DNA from: Prionace glauca
Lineage: Eukaryota > Chordata > Chondrichthyes > Carcharhiniformes > Carcharhinidae
Direction: 5' to 3'
Length of the DNA stretch: 64,000 bases
Assembly (NCBI GenBank): GCA_037974335.1
Contig: CM075761.1
Span: 11,275,790-11,339,789, forward strand
In this document: one piece after another, positions 1 through 10,025 of the stretch
Layout: every line of letters starts with the position of its first letter
How positions within the stretch are numbered: the first letter of the stretch is position 1
The notes under the pieces: generated by a model
What the model saw: the letters and a program-made list of their open reading frames with translations, nothing else
What the model was told of the DNA's origin: nothing
The model's database searches: none
Translations under genes and position numbers: made by a program

Positions 1-330
1 AACATATAGATGACAAGGACACCCATGACTGACTCTTATTTATTGACTAAAGTTCAAGCTTCAACATTATTCCCACATAACTCATCTCCGAATTCCGTGG
101 CCTGGGCCTCAGCTCCTCCTTCTCTGACTGGACCCTGAACATTCTATCTAACACACCACAATCAGTAAGGATAGGCAACGACACCTCCTCCATGATGTTC
201 CACAAGGCTGCGCTCTCAGTCCCCTCCGATTCTCCTTATATACTTAAAACTGTGTGGCCAAATTCCTCTCCAATTCGATTTTTAAGTTTGCTGACGACAC
301 TCCCGTAATGGATCGGACCTCAAAAAGTAA
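1..330 (+). mobile_element. L2-type LINE reverse transcriptase fragment
   Basis: Translated in more than one frame, this stretch reads as the palm of an L2-like reverse transcriptase: a piece like LISEFRGLGLSSSFSDW, then SVRIGNDTSS, then KFADDTPVMD, whose FADD is the catalytic box (about 281-317). Frame changes and stops show it is an old dead copy. The 3-prime side is cut by a V-SINE at about 340. Family assignment is from remembered L2 protein text; the frame breaks are seen directly. Confidence 0.7.
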
Positions 331-339
331 CGAGACCGG

Positions 340-612
340 CTTGGGCCACAGTTTGCACATTCTCCTCGTGTCTGCGTTGATTTCCGCTGGGCGCTCCGGT
401 TTCCTCCCACAGTCCAAAGATGTGCGGGTTAGTTTGATTAGCCATGTTAATAAATTGGTCCTTAGTGTCCACGGATGCGTCGGTTAGAAGGATTAGTGGG
501 TACACCATGCAGGGATATAGGAGTAGGGCCTGGGTGGGATTATATTTGGTGCAGACTCGATGGGCCGAAGGGCCTCATTCTGCACTGTAAGGTTCTATGA
601 CAATTCTATGAT
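340..612 (+). mobile_element. V-SINE-A, 5-prime truncated
   Basis: The conserved V-SINE core is present (TTTGCACATTCTCCTCGTGT, then GTTTCCTCCCACAGTCCAAA), followed by the CR1-like tail GATGGGCCGAAGGGCCTC and TTCTATGA repeats. The tRNA-like head is missing. Confidence 0.8.
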
Positions 613-734
613 AGAATTTTACTCACTCATTTGTCTAATCTTCTGACGTCACTGAAGAAGTGACGTTCACCAGCAAACCTCCTGCAGTTAACGACAGTGC
701 GTTATGCTTCAAGCTGTATGGATTTCATTTATTC

Positions 735-1076
735 ATCCGAGAGACACGGACGTCCCTGGCTAGCCAGCAGTTATTGCCCATTCCTAGTTGCCCTTGGAGG
801 GCAGTTGAGAGTCAACCACATTGCTGTGGCCCTGGAGTCAAATGGAGGCCAGACGGAATAAGAACGACAGATTTCCTTCTCTAAAGGATATTAGTGAACC
901 AGAAGTAATTTTTCGACAAATGCCATGGTCATCAGTAGATTCTTTATTTTAGAGTGTTTTTTTTAACCTAATCCATATGTTACCATCCACCATGCTGGAT
1001 ACGAACCCTGGTCGCCATTGGTTAACTTTCTTGGATTATGAGTCTAGCGATAAACCACTGGACCATCGTCTCTGTG
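735..1076 (-). mobile_element. SINE-2, tRNA-derived SINE, minus orientation
   Basis: Read on the minus strand, a tRNA-like head (GATGGTCCAGTGGTTTATCG as an A-box region, CCAGGGTTCGTATCC as a B-box region) is followed by a body ending near CCTAGGAATGGGC. Related copies lie at 6645-6958, 7658-7728, 16865-17132 and 21111-21212. Confidence 0.6.
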
Positions 1077-1480
1077 GTGTGGAGATGCCGGCGTTAGACT
1101 GGGGTAAACACAATAAGAAGTCTGACAACACCAGGTTTAAGTCCAACCGATTTATTTGATAGTAAACTCACAAGCTTTCGTCGTTTCCCTCTCCGTCAGG
1201 TGATTGGAGAGTCCTGGCCTCAGACAGAACATATAAAGCACAGAAAGTTTAGAGATTACTGATTAGAATGCAAATCTTTACACCTAACCCACTATTCTTG
1301 TCTTAAAGTGGCTGATAATGTGAGTGGAAGGAGCACTGATCACAGTTTAAAGAGATGTGTATTGTTTCCAGACAGTACAGTAAGTGAGGTTTTGCAAACC
1401 CAGGCAAGTCACGGGGGTTACAGATAGTGCAACATGAACCCAAGATCCCTATTGAGACCGTCCTCATGTGTGCGGAACTT
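1077..1480. repeat. unclassified interspersed repeat
   Basis: The text around CAACACCAGGTTTAAGTCCA and CTCCGTCAGGTGATTGGAGA recurs in diverged form at 59820-60010, so this is a dispersed repeat. I cannot assign a class and see no coding potential. Confidence 0.5.
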
Positions 1481-2035
1481 GGTTATCAGTCTCTGCCAAC
1501 AGCTCTGTATCCAGCTATCAACATTTACTGAGAATTAAGGGGAAAAAAATCAATATTAAAATAGAGATGTGGTGAAAGAGGAATAAGTCGCAGGGACATT
1601 AGGGAAAGCCAGGAATTCGGACGGAACTGCCGATGTAAACAAATGGCACTGCCGTGACGGGCAGAATGGCCACTTTTTTGCGCTGGAAATCGCCATAGAT
1701 CCAAGCTTCCTGTCTGTATCATCGGCTTACCCGTGCTAACAGATAGAAATTAGCTGCAATCCATATTTCCATCAGGATGAAACATTCAATGCCAGCGTAC
1801 ATCTATTTAAGTTTGGGGACACATTTAATTTTGAGTATTGCATATTCGTGTCGGTCAAATCTCAATCCAGTTGCAAACATGCCTTGTCAGTCCTTAACCA
1901 CACATCGAACGCCCACACATGAAAATGTTTCTGTGCATGAGCTGAAAAGCCAATGGAAACACGTTTGTTCTGAAATATAAAATAATCACACACTGGACAT
2001 TTTTGATAAATGTTCAAACATTTCCAAAGTTTCTG
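1481..2035. other. no gene seen
   Basis: Unique-looking AT-rich sequence. Short open frames have no recognisable product and no exon-like boundaries that I could support. Confidence 0.4.
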
Positions 2036-2037
2036 AT

Positions 2038-2180
2038 AGACAAGGAAATTAAGGGTTATGGGGAGAAAGCGGGAATGTGGAACTGATCCACGACAAATCA
2101 GCCATGATCTTATTGAATGGCGGGGCAGGCTCGAAGGGCTAGATGGCTCATATTTCTTATGTTCTTATGTTCTAACATCA
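2038..2180 (+). mobile_element. CR1-b 3-prime end fragment
   Basis: It holds the end of the LINE frame and the tail seen in other CR1-b copies: GGTTATGGGGAGAAAGCGGG, CAGCCATGATCTTATTGAAT, then TTCTTATGTTCTTATGTTCT. Confidence 0.8.
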
Positions 2181-2897
2181 AGCTCTGTTTCAACGTTTTG
2201 ATAACTCGGTCAATAATGGTAGAAAATGCAGAATAGAATTGTAAAATCTATATGAGAAATTAGAAGCATAAGAACATAAGAACATAAGAAGTAGGAGCAG
2301 GAGTAGGCCATCTGCACTTCGAGCCTGCCCTGCCATTCAATAAGATCATGGCTGATCTATCGTGGCTCAGTTCCACTTTCCGGCCCTCTCCCCATAACCC
2401 TTAATCCCCTCTCTTATCAAAAACCCATGAACCCGCTTCTTGAAAATATTTAGCGAGGCAGCCTCCACCACTTCAACGGGTAGAGAATTCCAGAGATTCA
2501 CCACCCTTTGAGTGAAGAAGTTCCTCCTCAACTCCGTTCTTTATCTTGAGGCTCTGCCCCCTAGTCCTACTGTCTTTTTTGAGCGGGAAGAGTCTCTCCA
2601 CCTCTATCCTATCCATCCCATTCATCATCTTATACGTCTCAATGAGATCTCCCCTCATTCTTCTAAACTCTAACGAGTACAAGCCTAGTTTATTCAGCCT
2701 CTCCTCATAGCTCAACCCCCTCAACTCCGGTATCAGCCTAGTATACCTCCTCCTCCAAGGCCAAAATATCTTTGCGCAGGTGCGGCGCTCAAAACTGCAC
2801 ACAGTACTCCAGCTGCGGCCTCACCAATGCCCTATACAGCTGCAGCAAGACCTCACTACTATTATGTTCAATCCCCTTCGCTATGAAGGCCAGCATC

Positions 2898-3100
2898 AGA
2901 GGGTGGTGAGTGATTGGAATCGGCTGCCGTCGTCGGTGGTGGAGGCGAACTCGCTGGGGTCTTTTAAAATACTTCTGGATGAGTATATGGGGTTTAATGG
3001 GATTGGGGGTTATAGATAGGTCTATAGATTGGTGGGGTTGATGCGATCGGCGCACCTCGAGGGCCGAAGGGCCTGTTTGTGCTGTAATGTTCTATGTTCT
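2898..3100 (+). mobile_element. CR1-a 3-prime end, 203 bp insertion in CR1-b
   Basis: It starts at AGAGGGTGGTGAGTGATTGG and ends with the CR1-a tail GTGCTGTAATGTTCTATGTT. The bases ATC stand on both sides (2895-2897, 3101-3103), where undisturbed CR1-b reads CAGCATCCCATTCG. It is therefore a severely 5-prime-truncated insertion with a 3 bp target duplication. Confidence 0.85.
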
Positions 3101-3771
3101 ATCCCATTCGGCTTCCTGACCACCTGCTGCACCTGCAAGCTGGGTTTTTGCGACTCTTGCACAGGGACCCCGAGGTCCCTCTGCACCGTCGCCTGCTGTA
3201 GTTTTTCGCCACGGAAGTAATAGTCCTTCCTATCATTCTTCATTCCAAAGTGGACCACCTCACACTTGCCAACATTAAATTCCATTTGCCATTTCCTGGC
3301 CCATTCGCCCAGCCTATCTAGATCCTTCTGCAGACTCTCCAAACCCTCCGCACAATTTGCCGTTCCCCCAATCTTGGTGTCATCCGCAAATCTCGACACC
3401 CTACACTCAGTTCCATCCTCCAGATCATCTATATAAATGGTAAAAAACTGAGGCCCCAGCACCGACCCCTGGGGCACTCCACTAGTCACCATCCGCCAAT
3501 CCGAATAGCACCCGTTGACCCCCACTCTCTGCCTCCTATTTGACAACCAATCCTCTATCCACGCTAACACCCTACCCCCAACTCCAAGTCCCCTGACCTT
3601 CTGCAATAACCCCTTATGAGGTACTTTGTCAAACGCCTTCTGAAAATCCAGAAAGACCACATCCACCGGCTCTACTCCATCCACTGCCCTGGACACATCC
3701 TCATAGAACTCCAGTAAATTTGTCAGACACGACTTCCCTTTAATGAAACCGTGCTGCGTCTGCTCTATCAA
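3022..3771 (-). CDS. CR1-b ORF2 reverse transcriptase segment
   Basis: This open stretch of the CR1-b ORF2 carries the reverse transcriptase core: TQHGFIKGKSCLTNLLEFYE, VDVVFLDFQKAFDKVPHKG, VTSGVPQGSVLGP, then the catalytic SRFADDTKIGG box and WQMEFNVGKCEVVHFG. It copies LINE RNA into DNA at a nicked target. The frame continues as another open piece at 3844-4224 (DKSPGPDGMHPRV, NYRPVS) after a short break near 3772-3843, and its C-terminal end is interrupted by the CR1-a insertion at 2898-3100. Residues beyond GVPVQES are out of register, so this copy is not functional. Confidence in the family is high because the same protein appears in the 46.5 kb copy. Confidence 0.8.
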   Translation of the reverse strand: MIEQTQHGFIKGKSCLTNLLEFYEDVSRAVDGVEPVDVVFLDFQKAFDKVPHKGLLQKVRGLGVGGRVLAWIEDWLSNRRQRVGVNGCYSDWRMVTSGVPQGSVLGPQFFTIYIDDLEDGTECRVSRFADDTKIGGTANCAEGLESLQKDLDRLGEWARKWQMEFNVGKCEVVHFGMKNDRKDYYFRGEKLQQATVQRDLGVPVQESQKPSLQVQQVVRKPNGIEHRTLQHKQALRPSRCADRINPTNL

Positions 3772-4246
3772 TCAATTCCCTTCAAGATGCCTCGCAATTT
3801 CCTCTTTAATGACGGATTCTAACATTTTACCTACCACAGACGTTCAACTAACCGGCCTATAATTCCCTGCCTTTTGCCTGGCACCCTTCTTAAACAACGG
3901 CGTAACATTAGCCGTTTTCCAATCTTCCGACACTTCCCCGGAATCCAGCGACGTCTGGAAAATAACCACCAAGGCATCCACTATCACCTCCGCCATTTCT
4001 TCCTGAACCCTCGGATGCATTCCATCCGGTCCTGGGGACTTGTCCACAATCAGCCCCTCCAGTCTGTCGAGCACCGCCTCTCTAGTAACAGTAATGTCAT
4101 TAAGACCCTTCAGTCCTACCACCTTTCCATCGCTAACACCCGGCAAATTATTCACATCCTCCTCCGTAAAGAGGGAAACAAAAAAGTTATTCAATACCTG
4201 AGCCATATCCCCATCACCTACCACTAGGTCCCCTTTCTCATCCTCT

Positions 4247-4805
4247 TGTGCAGTTTTGGGCGCCGCACCTGCGTAAGGATGTTTTGGCCCTGGAGGGAGT
4301 GCAGAGGAGGTTTACTCGGCTGATACCGGAGTTGAGGGGATTGAGCTATGAGGAGAGGCTGAATAAACTAGGCTTGTACTCGTTAGAGTTTAGAAGAATG
4401 AGGGGAGATCTCATTGAGACGTATAAGATGATGAATGGGATGGATAGGATAGAGGTGGAGAGACTGTTCCCGCTCAAAAAAGACAGTAGGACTAGGGGGC
4501 ACAGCCTCAAGATAAAGGGGGGGCGGTTTAGAACAGAGTTGAGGAGGAACTTCTTCACTCAAAGGGTGGTGAATCTCTGGAATTCTCTGCCCGTTGAAGT
4601 GGTGGAGGCTGCCTCGCTAAATATTTTTAAGAAACGGGTTGATGGGTTTTTGATAAGAGAAGGGATTAAGGGTTATGGGGAGAGGGCGGGAAGGTGGAAC
4701 TGAGCCACGACAGATCAGCCATGATCTTATTGAATGGCGGGGCAGGCTCGAAGGGCCAGATGGCCTACTCCTGCTCCTATTTCTTATGTTCTTATGTTCT
4801 TATGT
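4247..4805 (+). mobile_element. CR1-b 3-prime fragment inserted in an opposite CR1-b
   Basis: An open frame at 4248-4703 encodes the C-terminal part of ORF2 (RRFTRLIPELRGLSYEERLN, FRMRGDLIETYKMMNGMDR in part) and is followed by the TTCTTATG tail. The host CR1-b reads TCATCCTC before and TAAAGGACC after, which join in the 46.9 kb copy. Confidence 0.85.
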
Positions 4806-5159
4806 TAAAGGACCAACGTTCACCCTAGCCAACCTCTTCCTTTTTATATATTTATAAAAAATCTTGCTATCCTTTTTTATATTAAGCGCTAGCCCAGCTT
4901 CATAGTTTCTCCTACCCTCCTTTATCAACTTCTTTGTCAATCTTTGTTGACATTTAAACCTCTCCCAATCCTCTTCTCGCCCACTACTCTTAGCTACTCT
5001 AAATTCCTTCGCTTTTAATTTAACACTTTCCTTCACCTCCTTCGTTATCCACGGCTTATTACCTCTCCTCCTACGATCCTTTTTGACCATCGGAATAAAT
5101 TTCTGCTGAGCACCAAGAAAGATCTCCTCAAAGATCCTCCACTGCTCATTAAGATACAT
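4800..5159 (-). CDS. CR1-b ORF2 segment between endonuclease and RT
   Basis: About 120 residues of basic, helix-rich linker sequence (KPWITKEVKESVKLKAKEFR, RLTKKLIKEGRRNYEAGLAL) match 46600-46920 in the other CR1-b copy. It sits between endonuclease and reverse transcriptase in CR1 ORF2. The 5-prime end is lost at about 5163, so no endonuclease remains. Confidence 0.75.
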   Translation of the reverse strand: MYLNEQWRIFEEIFLGAQQKFIPMVKKDRRRRGNKPWITKEVKESVKLKAKEFRVAKSSGREEDWERFKCQQRLTKKLIKEGRRNYEAGLALNIKKDSKIFYKYIKRKRLARVNVGPLT

Positions 5160-5294
5160 TTTTTTAAGGGCACAGTATCGTCACAACTCAGTCCAGAGGA
5201 TTGGTAGCAGAGAACAGACTGACAACTGAATGCTGACAGGGCGCCCCAATGCTCTCAGGGCCCACTCACAAAGAACAAAAAACAATTAAAGAGA

Positions 5295-5650
5295 ATTACA
5301 GGACAAAAACAAGCCGTGCGGCCCTTCAAGCCTGCACCGACCTTGCTGCCAATCCGAACACAAAGCTCCTATCCTTCTGACAATCATATCCATCAACTCC
5401 CTTCCTGTGCATGTGTTTGTCCAAACGATCCTTAAAACTCGCTATCGTATCTACTTCCAATGTTCTCCTGGCAGCTAGTTCCAGGCACCCACCAGACTTT
5501 GTGTAAAACAAAAGCCTTGTAAATCTCCGTCAAACCTTACCCCTCGCAGCTTAAACCTGTCCCCCTCATAATTGACTCTTCCAGGTTGGGAAATAAAAAG
5601 CTTCCGACCATCCAATCTGTCCATCACCCTCATAATCCTGTAGACTTCTA
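5295..5650 (-). mobile_element. older CR1-type LINE 3-prime end
   Basis: A diverged CR1 C-terminus read on the minus strand (CLELAARRTLEVDTIASFKD, DRLDKHMHRKGVDGYD) is followed by a degenerate tail containing GAAGGGCCGCACGGC. Confidence 0.65.
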
Positions 5651-6127
5651 TGACATGTTAGTAGTAATTACAGCCCTGTATCTATTTCAGAGGAAGCGAA
5701 CCTACGAGCCTATGTGAGATCGTGAGGGAATTAACACATTGCTTTGTTTGCAAATTGCTGTCAGATAGTAAAAAATATTCCTGTATCACAGCAGTAACTA
5801 TAATTTAAGACGTTCTCCAAAACATCTGGAGCTTCCTGCGATCGGAAGTGGGGCATTGAACCACAAACAACCTGACTCAACAGGAATCCCCTTAAATTCA
5901 AACTGAATGACTCACAAATTAAGTACATTTAATATGCAACTGATAAATAAGTTACTTTCAATTAATGTAAAGTCGAACGTAAATCGACTTTTTTCAGTCT
6001 TGGTCGCTCTTGGGGAAAAGAACAGTCGTGACAATAAGGCCTCCTGCTGAACAGATTTTAGTGAGTTCGCAGTCCCCTGGTGGACGGGGTCATTAATTTC
6101 TACAATTAAACAGTTCACTGACATCTG
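5651..6127. other. no gene seen
   Basis: AT-rich sequence with no recognisable repeat or exon. A 70-codon minus frame here has no domain signal. Confidence 0.4.
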
Positions 6128-6460
6128 TTAATGGGATTTGATTTGATTTGATTTGATTTATTGGTGTCACTTATTTGAATGTAAAGTGAAAAACATTATT
6201 TTTGCATGTTCTACAGACAAAGCATACCGTACACATGGAAGGAAAGGAGAGAGTGCACAATGTAGTGTTACAGGCATAGCTAGGGTGTAGAGAAAGACCA
6301 ACTTAATGTATGGTAGGTCCATTCAAAAGCCTGATGGCAGCAGGGGTGTAGCGATTTTTTTTCTGTCAGTTGGTACCTGTCTTCAGACTTTTCTTCCGGA
6401 TGGAAGGTGGAAGAGATTTTATCCAGGTAAATGGGGTCCTTGATTATGCTATCTGCTTTT
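6128..6460 (-). mobile_element. L2-type LINE 3-prime end
   Basis: On the plus strand it opens with TTTGATTTGATTTGATTT and continues with text related to the L2 tails at 47.9, 51.0 and 57.5 kb (ACAGACAAAGCATACCGT, CCATTCAAAAGCCTGATGGC). Read on the minus strand this is the C-terminus and 3-prime tail of an L2-like element. Confidence 0.7.
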
Positions 6461-6504
6461 CCGAAACAGCAAAAAGTGTTCTATTCACGATTGGAGATGT
6501 GGGA

Positions 6505-6590
6505 ACAACTTAGTATGGCCATGAGCTATGATGTTATTGAATGGTGCAGGCTTGAACCGCCGAATGGCCTACTCCTGCTTTGTGCTTGTG
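6505..6590 (+). mobile_element. short CR1 tail remnant
   Basis: ATGTTATTGAATGGTGCAGG followed by CCGAATGGCCTACTCCTGCT matches the CR1-b tail region in diverged form. Confidence 0.5.
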
Positions 6591-6644
6591 AAAATAATAC
6601 TGAGATGGTCATTGTTGATTGATAACAGACGAACCTTATATCAC

Positions 6645-6958
6645 CAGAGGCATTTTTTAATTATTATTCACTGGTTGTGAGCATCAATGGCAGGGTCAGC
6701 ATTTATTACTCATCCCGAATCACACTTCAATTACTCAGCTATTTAAGAGTAATCACATCGCTGTGGGTCTGGAGTCGCAAGTAGGCCAGGACGTGTAAGG
6801 ATGCCAGATTCCCTTCTCTAAAGGACATTAGTGAACGAGATGGGTTTTGACAACAACAATTTCACAGTCATCATTAAGCTTTTAATTTCAGATCATTTAT
6901 TGATTACAAATTTCACCATGGTGTGATTCAGTCTCGGCTCCTCAGAGCATTTCCACTT
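6645..6958 (-). mobile_element. SINE-2 body, split by a CR1-b insertion
   Basis: GTCTGGAGTCGCAAGTAGGC and CTAAAGGACATTAGTGAACG mark a SINE-2 body. The text stops where CR1-b begins at 6959, and a SINE-2 head resembling the missing part lies at 7658-7728. Confidence 0.6.
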
Positions 6959-7203
6959 ACATAAGAAATAGGAGCAGGAGTAGGCCATCTAGCCCTTCGA
7001 GCCTGCCCCTAAGATCATGGTTGATCTGAAGTGGATCAGTTCCACTTCCTGCTTTTCCCCATAACCGTTAATTCCCTTGTCCATCAGAAACCTATCTACC
7101 CGTGACTTAAATATATTCAGCGTGGTAGCCTCCACCACAAAAGGCAGAGAATTCCAGAGATTCACCACCCTTTGAGTGAAGAAGTTCCTCCTCAACTCTG
7201 AGG
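6959..7203 (-). mobile_element. CR1-b 3-prime fragment
   Basis: The tail ACATAAGAAATAGGAGCAGG is followed on the minus strand by the ORF2 end (RRNFFTQRVVNLWNSLP). The variant GATCTGAAGTGGATCAG groups it with copies at 32.0 and 50.8 kb. Confidence 0.8.
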
Positions 7204-7500
7204 GGTTTATTTTGTTCCATTTCATTGAACCTCAATCATTCATTTTATCATTCTCCTTTTTCACTTCTTTTTCTTCCACTTATCTATTACAACACTCCTC
7301 TTGTCCACAGCCTAACGGCCTTCAGTGCAACTGTCACAATCATCAGACAGTCCTCTAACAATTTGTACCTCTGTTCTGCCATTCTCTGATCACTTAATGG
7401 ACACTGTTGGCGCGATATCAGCCTTCTGCATGCTCATGCACTTTCCATTTGTCCAGTTCCGCATCCCCTCCTCCCTACCCCAAGCGCAAAAAACTCTGCT
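7204..7500. other. no gene seen
   Basis: Pyrimidine-rich sequence with no supported coding content. It may be the 5-prime part of the R1 repeat that follows. Confidence 0.3.
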
Positions 7501-7657
7501 CTTTCTCCTTGCCCTTCACTCTGATGAATTGGCATCGAGACACGAAACGTTGGCCCTGTTCTATGGCCAAAGTTGCTGTCAGACCTGGTGAGATTTTCCA
7601 GCATTTTCTGTTTTGTTTTGTTTCAAAATCCAGCATCCGCAGTGTGTTGCTTTTATC
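7501..7657 (+). repeat. R1 dispersed repeat
   Basis: It contains CGAAACGTTGGCCCTGTTCT, GCTGTCAGACCTGGTGAGAT and CCAGCATCCGCAGTGTGTTG. Other copies are at 8567-8690 (minus) and 49905-50130 (plus). The last is flanked by a short direct repeat, so the family is mobile. Confidence 0.6.
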
Positions 7658-7728
7658 CCCAGAACATTTCCCTGGGCCTCTGGTTTACTAGCCCAGTGAT
7701 AATACCACTACGCCAATGCCTGCCACGG
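7658..7728 (-). mobile_element. SINE-2 tRNA-like head fragment
   Basis: CCCAGTGATAATACCACTAC then GCCAATGCCTGCC is the minus-strand tRNA-like head seen in the SINE-2 copies. It is probably the other half of the copy that breaks at 6958. Confidence 0.5.
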
Positions 7729-7829
7729 GAATGGGTACTGTGGATGAATTTATTTTGATATTGAATGGTGTTGATTGCATTGAGATTGTTAATTGTAAAA
7801 TGCATTTAAGGCGTTTGATTATTGTATTT

Positions 7830-8182
7830 TGGGGCGGCACGGTTACAGAATGGTTACCACTTTTGCTCCATAGCTCTAGGGTCCTGGGTTCGATTCCCGG
7901 CTCGGGTCACTGTCTGTGTGGAGTTTGCACATTCTCCTCGTGTCTGCGTGGGTTTCCTCCGGGTACTCCGCTTTCCTGCCGCAGGCAAAAATGTGCGAGT
8001 TAGATTGATTGGGCATGCTAAGAAATTGCCCCTCTGTGTCTAGGGATGCGTAAGTTAGCAGGAAATGTGGGTAAAACATGTAGGGAGATGGGGGTCGGGC
8101 CTGGGTGGGATTGTGTTCGGTGCAGATTCGATGGGCTGAGGGGTCTCTTTCTGCACTGTAGGGTTCTATGATTCTATGTTTT
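7830..8182 (+). mobile_element. V-SINE-A, near full length
   Basis: The head GGGGCGGCACGGTTACAGAA and B-box GGTTCGATTCCCGGCTCG are followed by the core GTGTGGAGTTTGCACATTCT and the tail CTGCACTGTAGGGTTCTATG. This is one of the most complete V-SINEs here. Confidence 0.85.
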
Positions 8183-8194
8183 TCTTTGTTTAGA

Positions 8195-8490
8195 TTAAAT
8201 TATTATTAGGGTCATGAGTAGACTTACATTGCAATGAAGTCACTGTGAAAATCCCCTAGTCGCCACACTCCGGCGCCTGTTTGGGGTGCACTGAGTTAGA
8301 TGTTAGCATGGCCAATACACCTAAGCAGCACGTCTGTTGGACTGTGGGAAGAAACTGGAGCACCCAGTGTAAACCCATACTGACACATAGAGATAGTATA
8401 GATTTCACTCAGACAGCGATCCAAGCAACAAATCGAACCCGGGTCCCTGGCACTGTGAGACAGCACTGCTAACCACTGTCCCGTCACGGA
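8195..8490 (-). mobile_element. V-SINE-B, minus orientation
   Basis: It has the V-SINE core read backwards (ACTGTGGGAAGAAACTGGAG) with a different 3-prime tail (TTGCAATGAAGTCACTGTGA and CGCCACACTCCGGCGCCTG). The same tail is seen at 42335-42595. Confidence 0.75.
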
Positions 8491-8566
8491 CTCCATCCAA
8501 ACAATAGATCAAAAGTCATTTCTTCCTCCAAAACACACAAAACTCAAACTATGAATGAATGGAAGT

Positions 8567-8690
8567 CACTTTGGATACTGGAATCTGAAACCAAATGAGA
8601 AAAGTCTGGAAAATCTCAGCAGGTCTGGCAGCATCTGTAAGGAGAGAAAAGAGCTGACTTTTCGAGTCCAGATGACCTACTGTCAAAGCT
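8567..8690 (-). repeat. R1 dispersed repeat, minus
   Basis: GGAAAATCTCAGCAGGTCTG and TTTCGAGTCCAGATGACCTA are the reverse complement of the R1 text at 49.9 kb. Confidence 0.6.
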
Positions 8691-9066
8691 AAACGGCGTG
8701 GAGTTTAGATTTTAGACTCTTTCGGATTCTCAAATTATGGGTCAAACACCTGGGCTTAAAGTTCAAATGTTAAAAATCAGAACACGTTGTGGAAACAAAA
8801 ATGTATTTTGAAGAACAGCAATTCACTTTGATATAAAACAGGAAATCACTTAGCTTCTTAAAGTCATGCATATCAGAGGAACATTCATTCAAGTGCCCCA
8901 GTTAGACATCCTGTTATGATCAGCGCTTTAATGAAACACAAGATCAAGTTTAGAACACAGTTTGTCGTGATACTTACTGCAAAAGGTCAACAGGCTCCAC
9001 TCGAACCGAACGAAAACACTTAGAACCTGCCCTTGGATCAAATCATTCATTTTTGGGAGACTCTCA
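8691..9066. other. no gene seen; weak receptor-intron similarity
   Basis: There is no coding signal. A short stretch at 9008-9060 (AAAACACTTAGAA and CAAATCATTC) resembles the intron just upstream of the transmembrane exon at 27927-27970. The match is too short to claim a copy. Confidence 0.3.
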
Positions 9067-9400
9067 TTTCAGTTGTCGTGGGCAACACAACAGCTCAGTG
9101 ACTGTCACTGTTTGCTGTGCAGACACATGGGCCAGTGTCTGTGGGAGCTTGCACATTCTCCCCGTGCTTGCATGGGTTTTCTCTGGGTGCTGCGGTTTCC
9201 TCCCACACCTCTAAGGTGTGCTATTAGGCTGATTGGAGGTAATAAATTGTCCATAAATTAGTTTTCCCTCAAAGTGGAATGCCATAACCATAGATAAGGG
9301 ACATGGGTGGAGGTGGGACTGGTAATGTTAAAATGGCGGCGCGGGCTCGTTGGGCCGAAGGGCCTTTTTCCCGTGCTGTTTTTGTTCTTTGTTCTTTGAC
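9067..9400 (+). mobile_element. V-SINE-C
   Basis: A V-SINE core variant (CTGTGGGAGCTTGCACATTC, CTAAGGTGTGCTATTAGGCT) with the tail GGTAATGTTAAAATGGCGGC and GTTCTTTGTTCTTTG. Copies in the opposite direction are at 28098-28440 and 40146-40480. Confidence 0.75.
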
Positions 9401-9439
9401 TGTTGATTCAATGAGAAAATTGAAACAGCAAATTCAACA

Positions 9440-10025
9440 GATTGAGTTTAGGAGTCGGGAGATAATGCTACAACTTTGTAAGACCCTTGTCAGACCCCAC
9501 ATAGAGTACTGTGTGCAGTTCTGGTCGCCTCACTACAGGAAGGATGTGGAAGCTATTGAAAGAGTGCAGACGAGATTTACAAGGATGTTGCCTGGACTGG
9601 GAGGCATGCCTTATGAAGAGAGGTTGAGGGAGCTGGGTCTCTTCTCCCTGGAGAGACGAAGGTTGAGAGGCGACCTGATAGAGGTTTATAAAATGTTGAG
9701 AGGAATAGATAGGGTGGATTCTCGGAGGCTATTTCCCAGGGCTGAAATGTTCGCTACGAGAGGACACAGGTTTAAGGTGCTGGGAAGCAATTACAGAGGA
9801 GATGTTAGGGGTAAGTTTTTCACTCAGAGGGTGGTGAGTGAGTGGAATCGGCTGCCGTCGGTTGTGGTAGAGGCAAACTCGCTGGGGTCTTTTAAAAGAC
9901 TTCTGGATGAATATATGGGATCTAATGGCATTGGAAGTTACAAGTAGTTCTATAGCTTGGTAGGTACAGATGTGATCGGCGCAACTTGTGGGCCGAAGGG
10001 TCTGTTTGGGCTGTATGTTCGATTT
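9440..10025 (+). mobile_element. CR1-a related LINE, older copy, 3-prime end
   Basis: An open frame through 9947 encodes the ORF2 C-terminus ([32 protein letters not shown]-like, [35 protein letters not shown]). The tail GATCGGCGCAACTTGTGGGC ends in a decayed TTCGATTTC. The variant differs from young CR1-a, so it is an older subfamily (called CR1-a2 below). Confidence 0.8.

Larger units (their letters stand above)
2266..5163 (-). mobile_element. CR1-b LINE, 5-prime truncated, with two nested insertions
   Basis: The minus-strand LINE starts 3-prime with the TTCTTATG tail at about 2266 and runs through the ORF2 C-terminus, reverse transcriptase and the region before it to about 5163, where it is cut within ORF2. 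It is interrupted by a CR1-a tail (2898-3100, plus) and by a CR1-b piece in opposite orientation (4247-4805). The LINE text resumes on both sides of each insertion, so the order of events can be read. Confidence 0.85.

Noticed and set aside
7830-7910. tRNA-like sequences with B-box text GGTTCGATTCC in SINE heads
   Set aside because: They are SINE heads without a foldable complete tRNA, so no tRNA gene is called.
7822-8079. Open frames of 67-95 codons over V-SINE copies (also at 11546, 12445, 13309, 28583 and 59559)
   Set aside because: SINE sequence. The similar peptides recur because the SINE recurs.
9008-9066. Possible third copy of the receptor intron
   Set aside because: Only about 13 and 10 matching bases with gaps, and no exon beside it.
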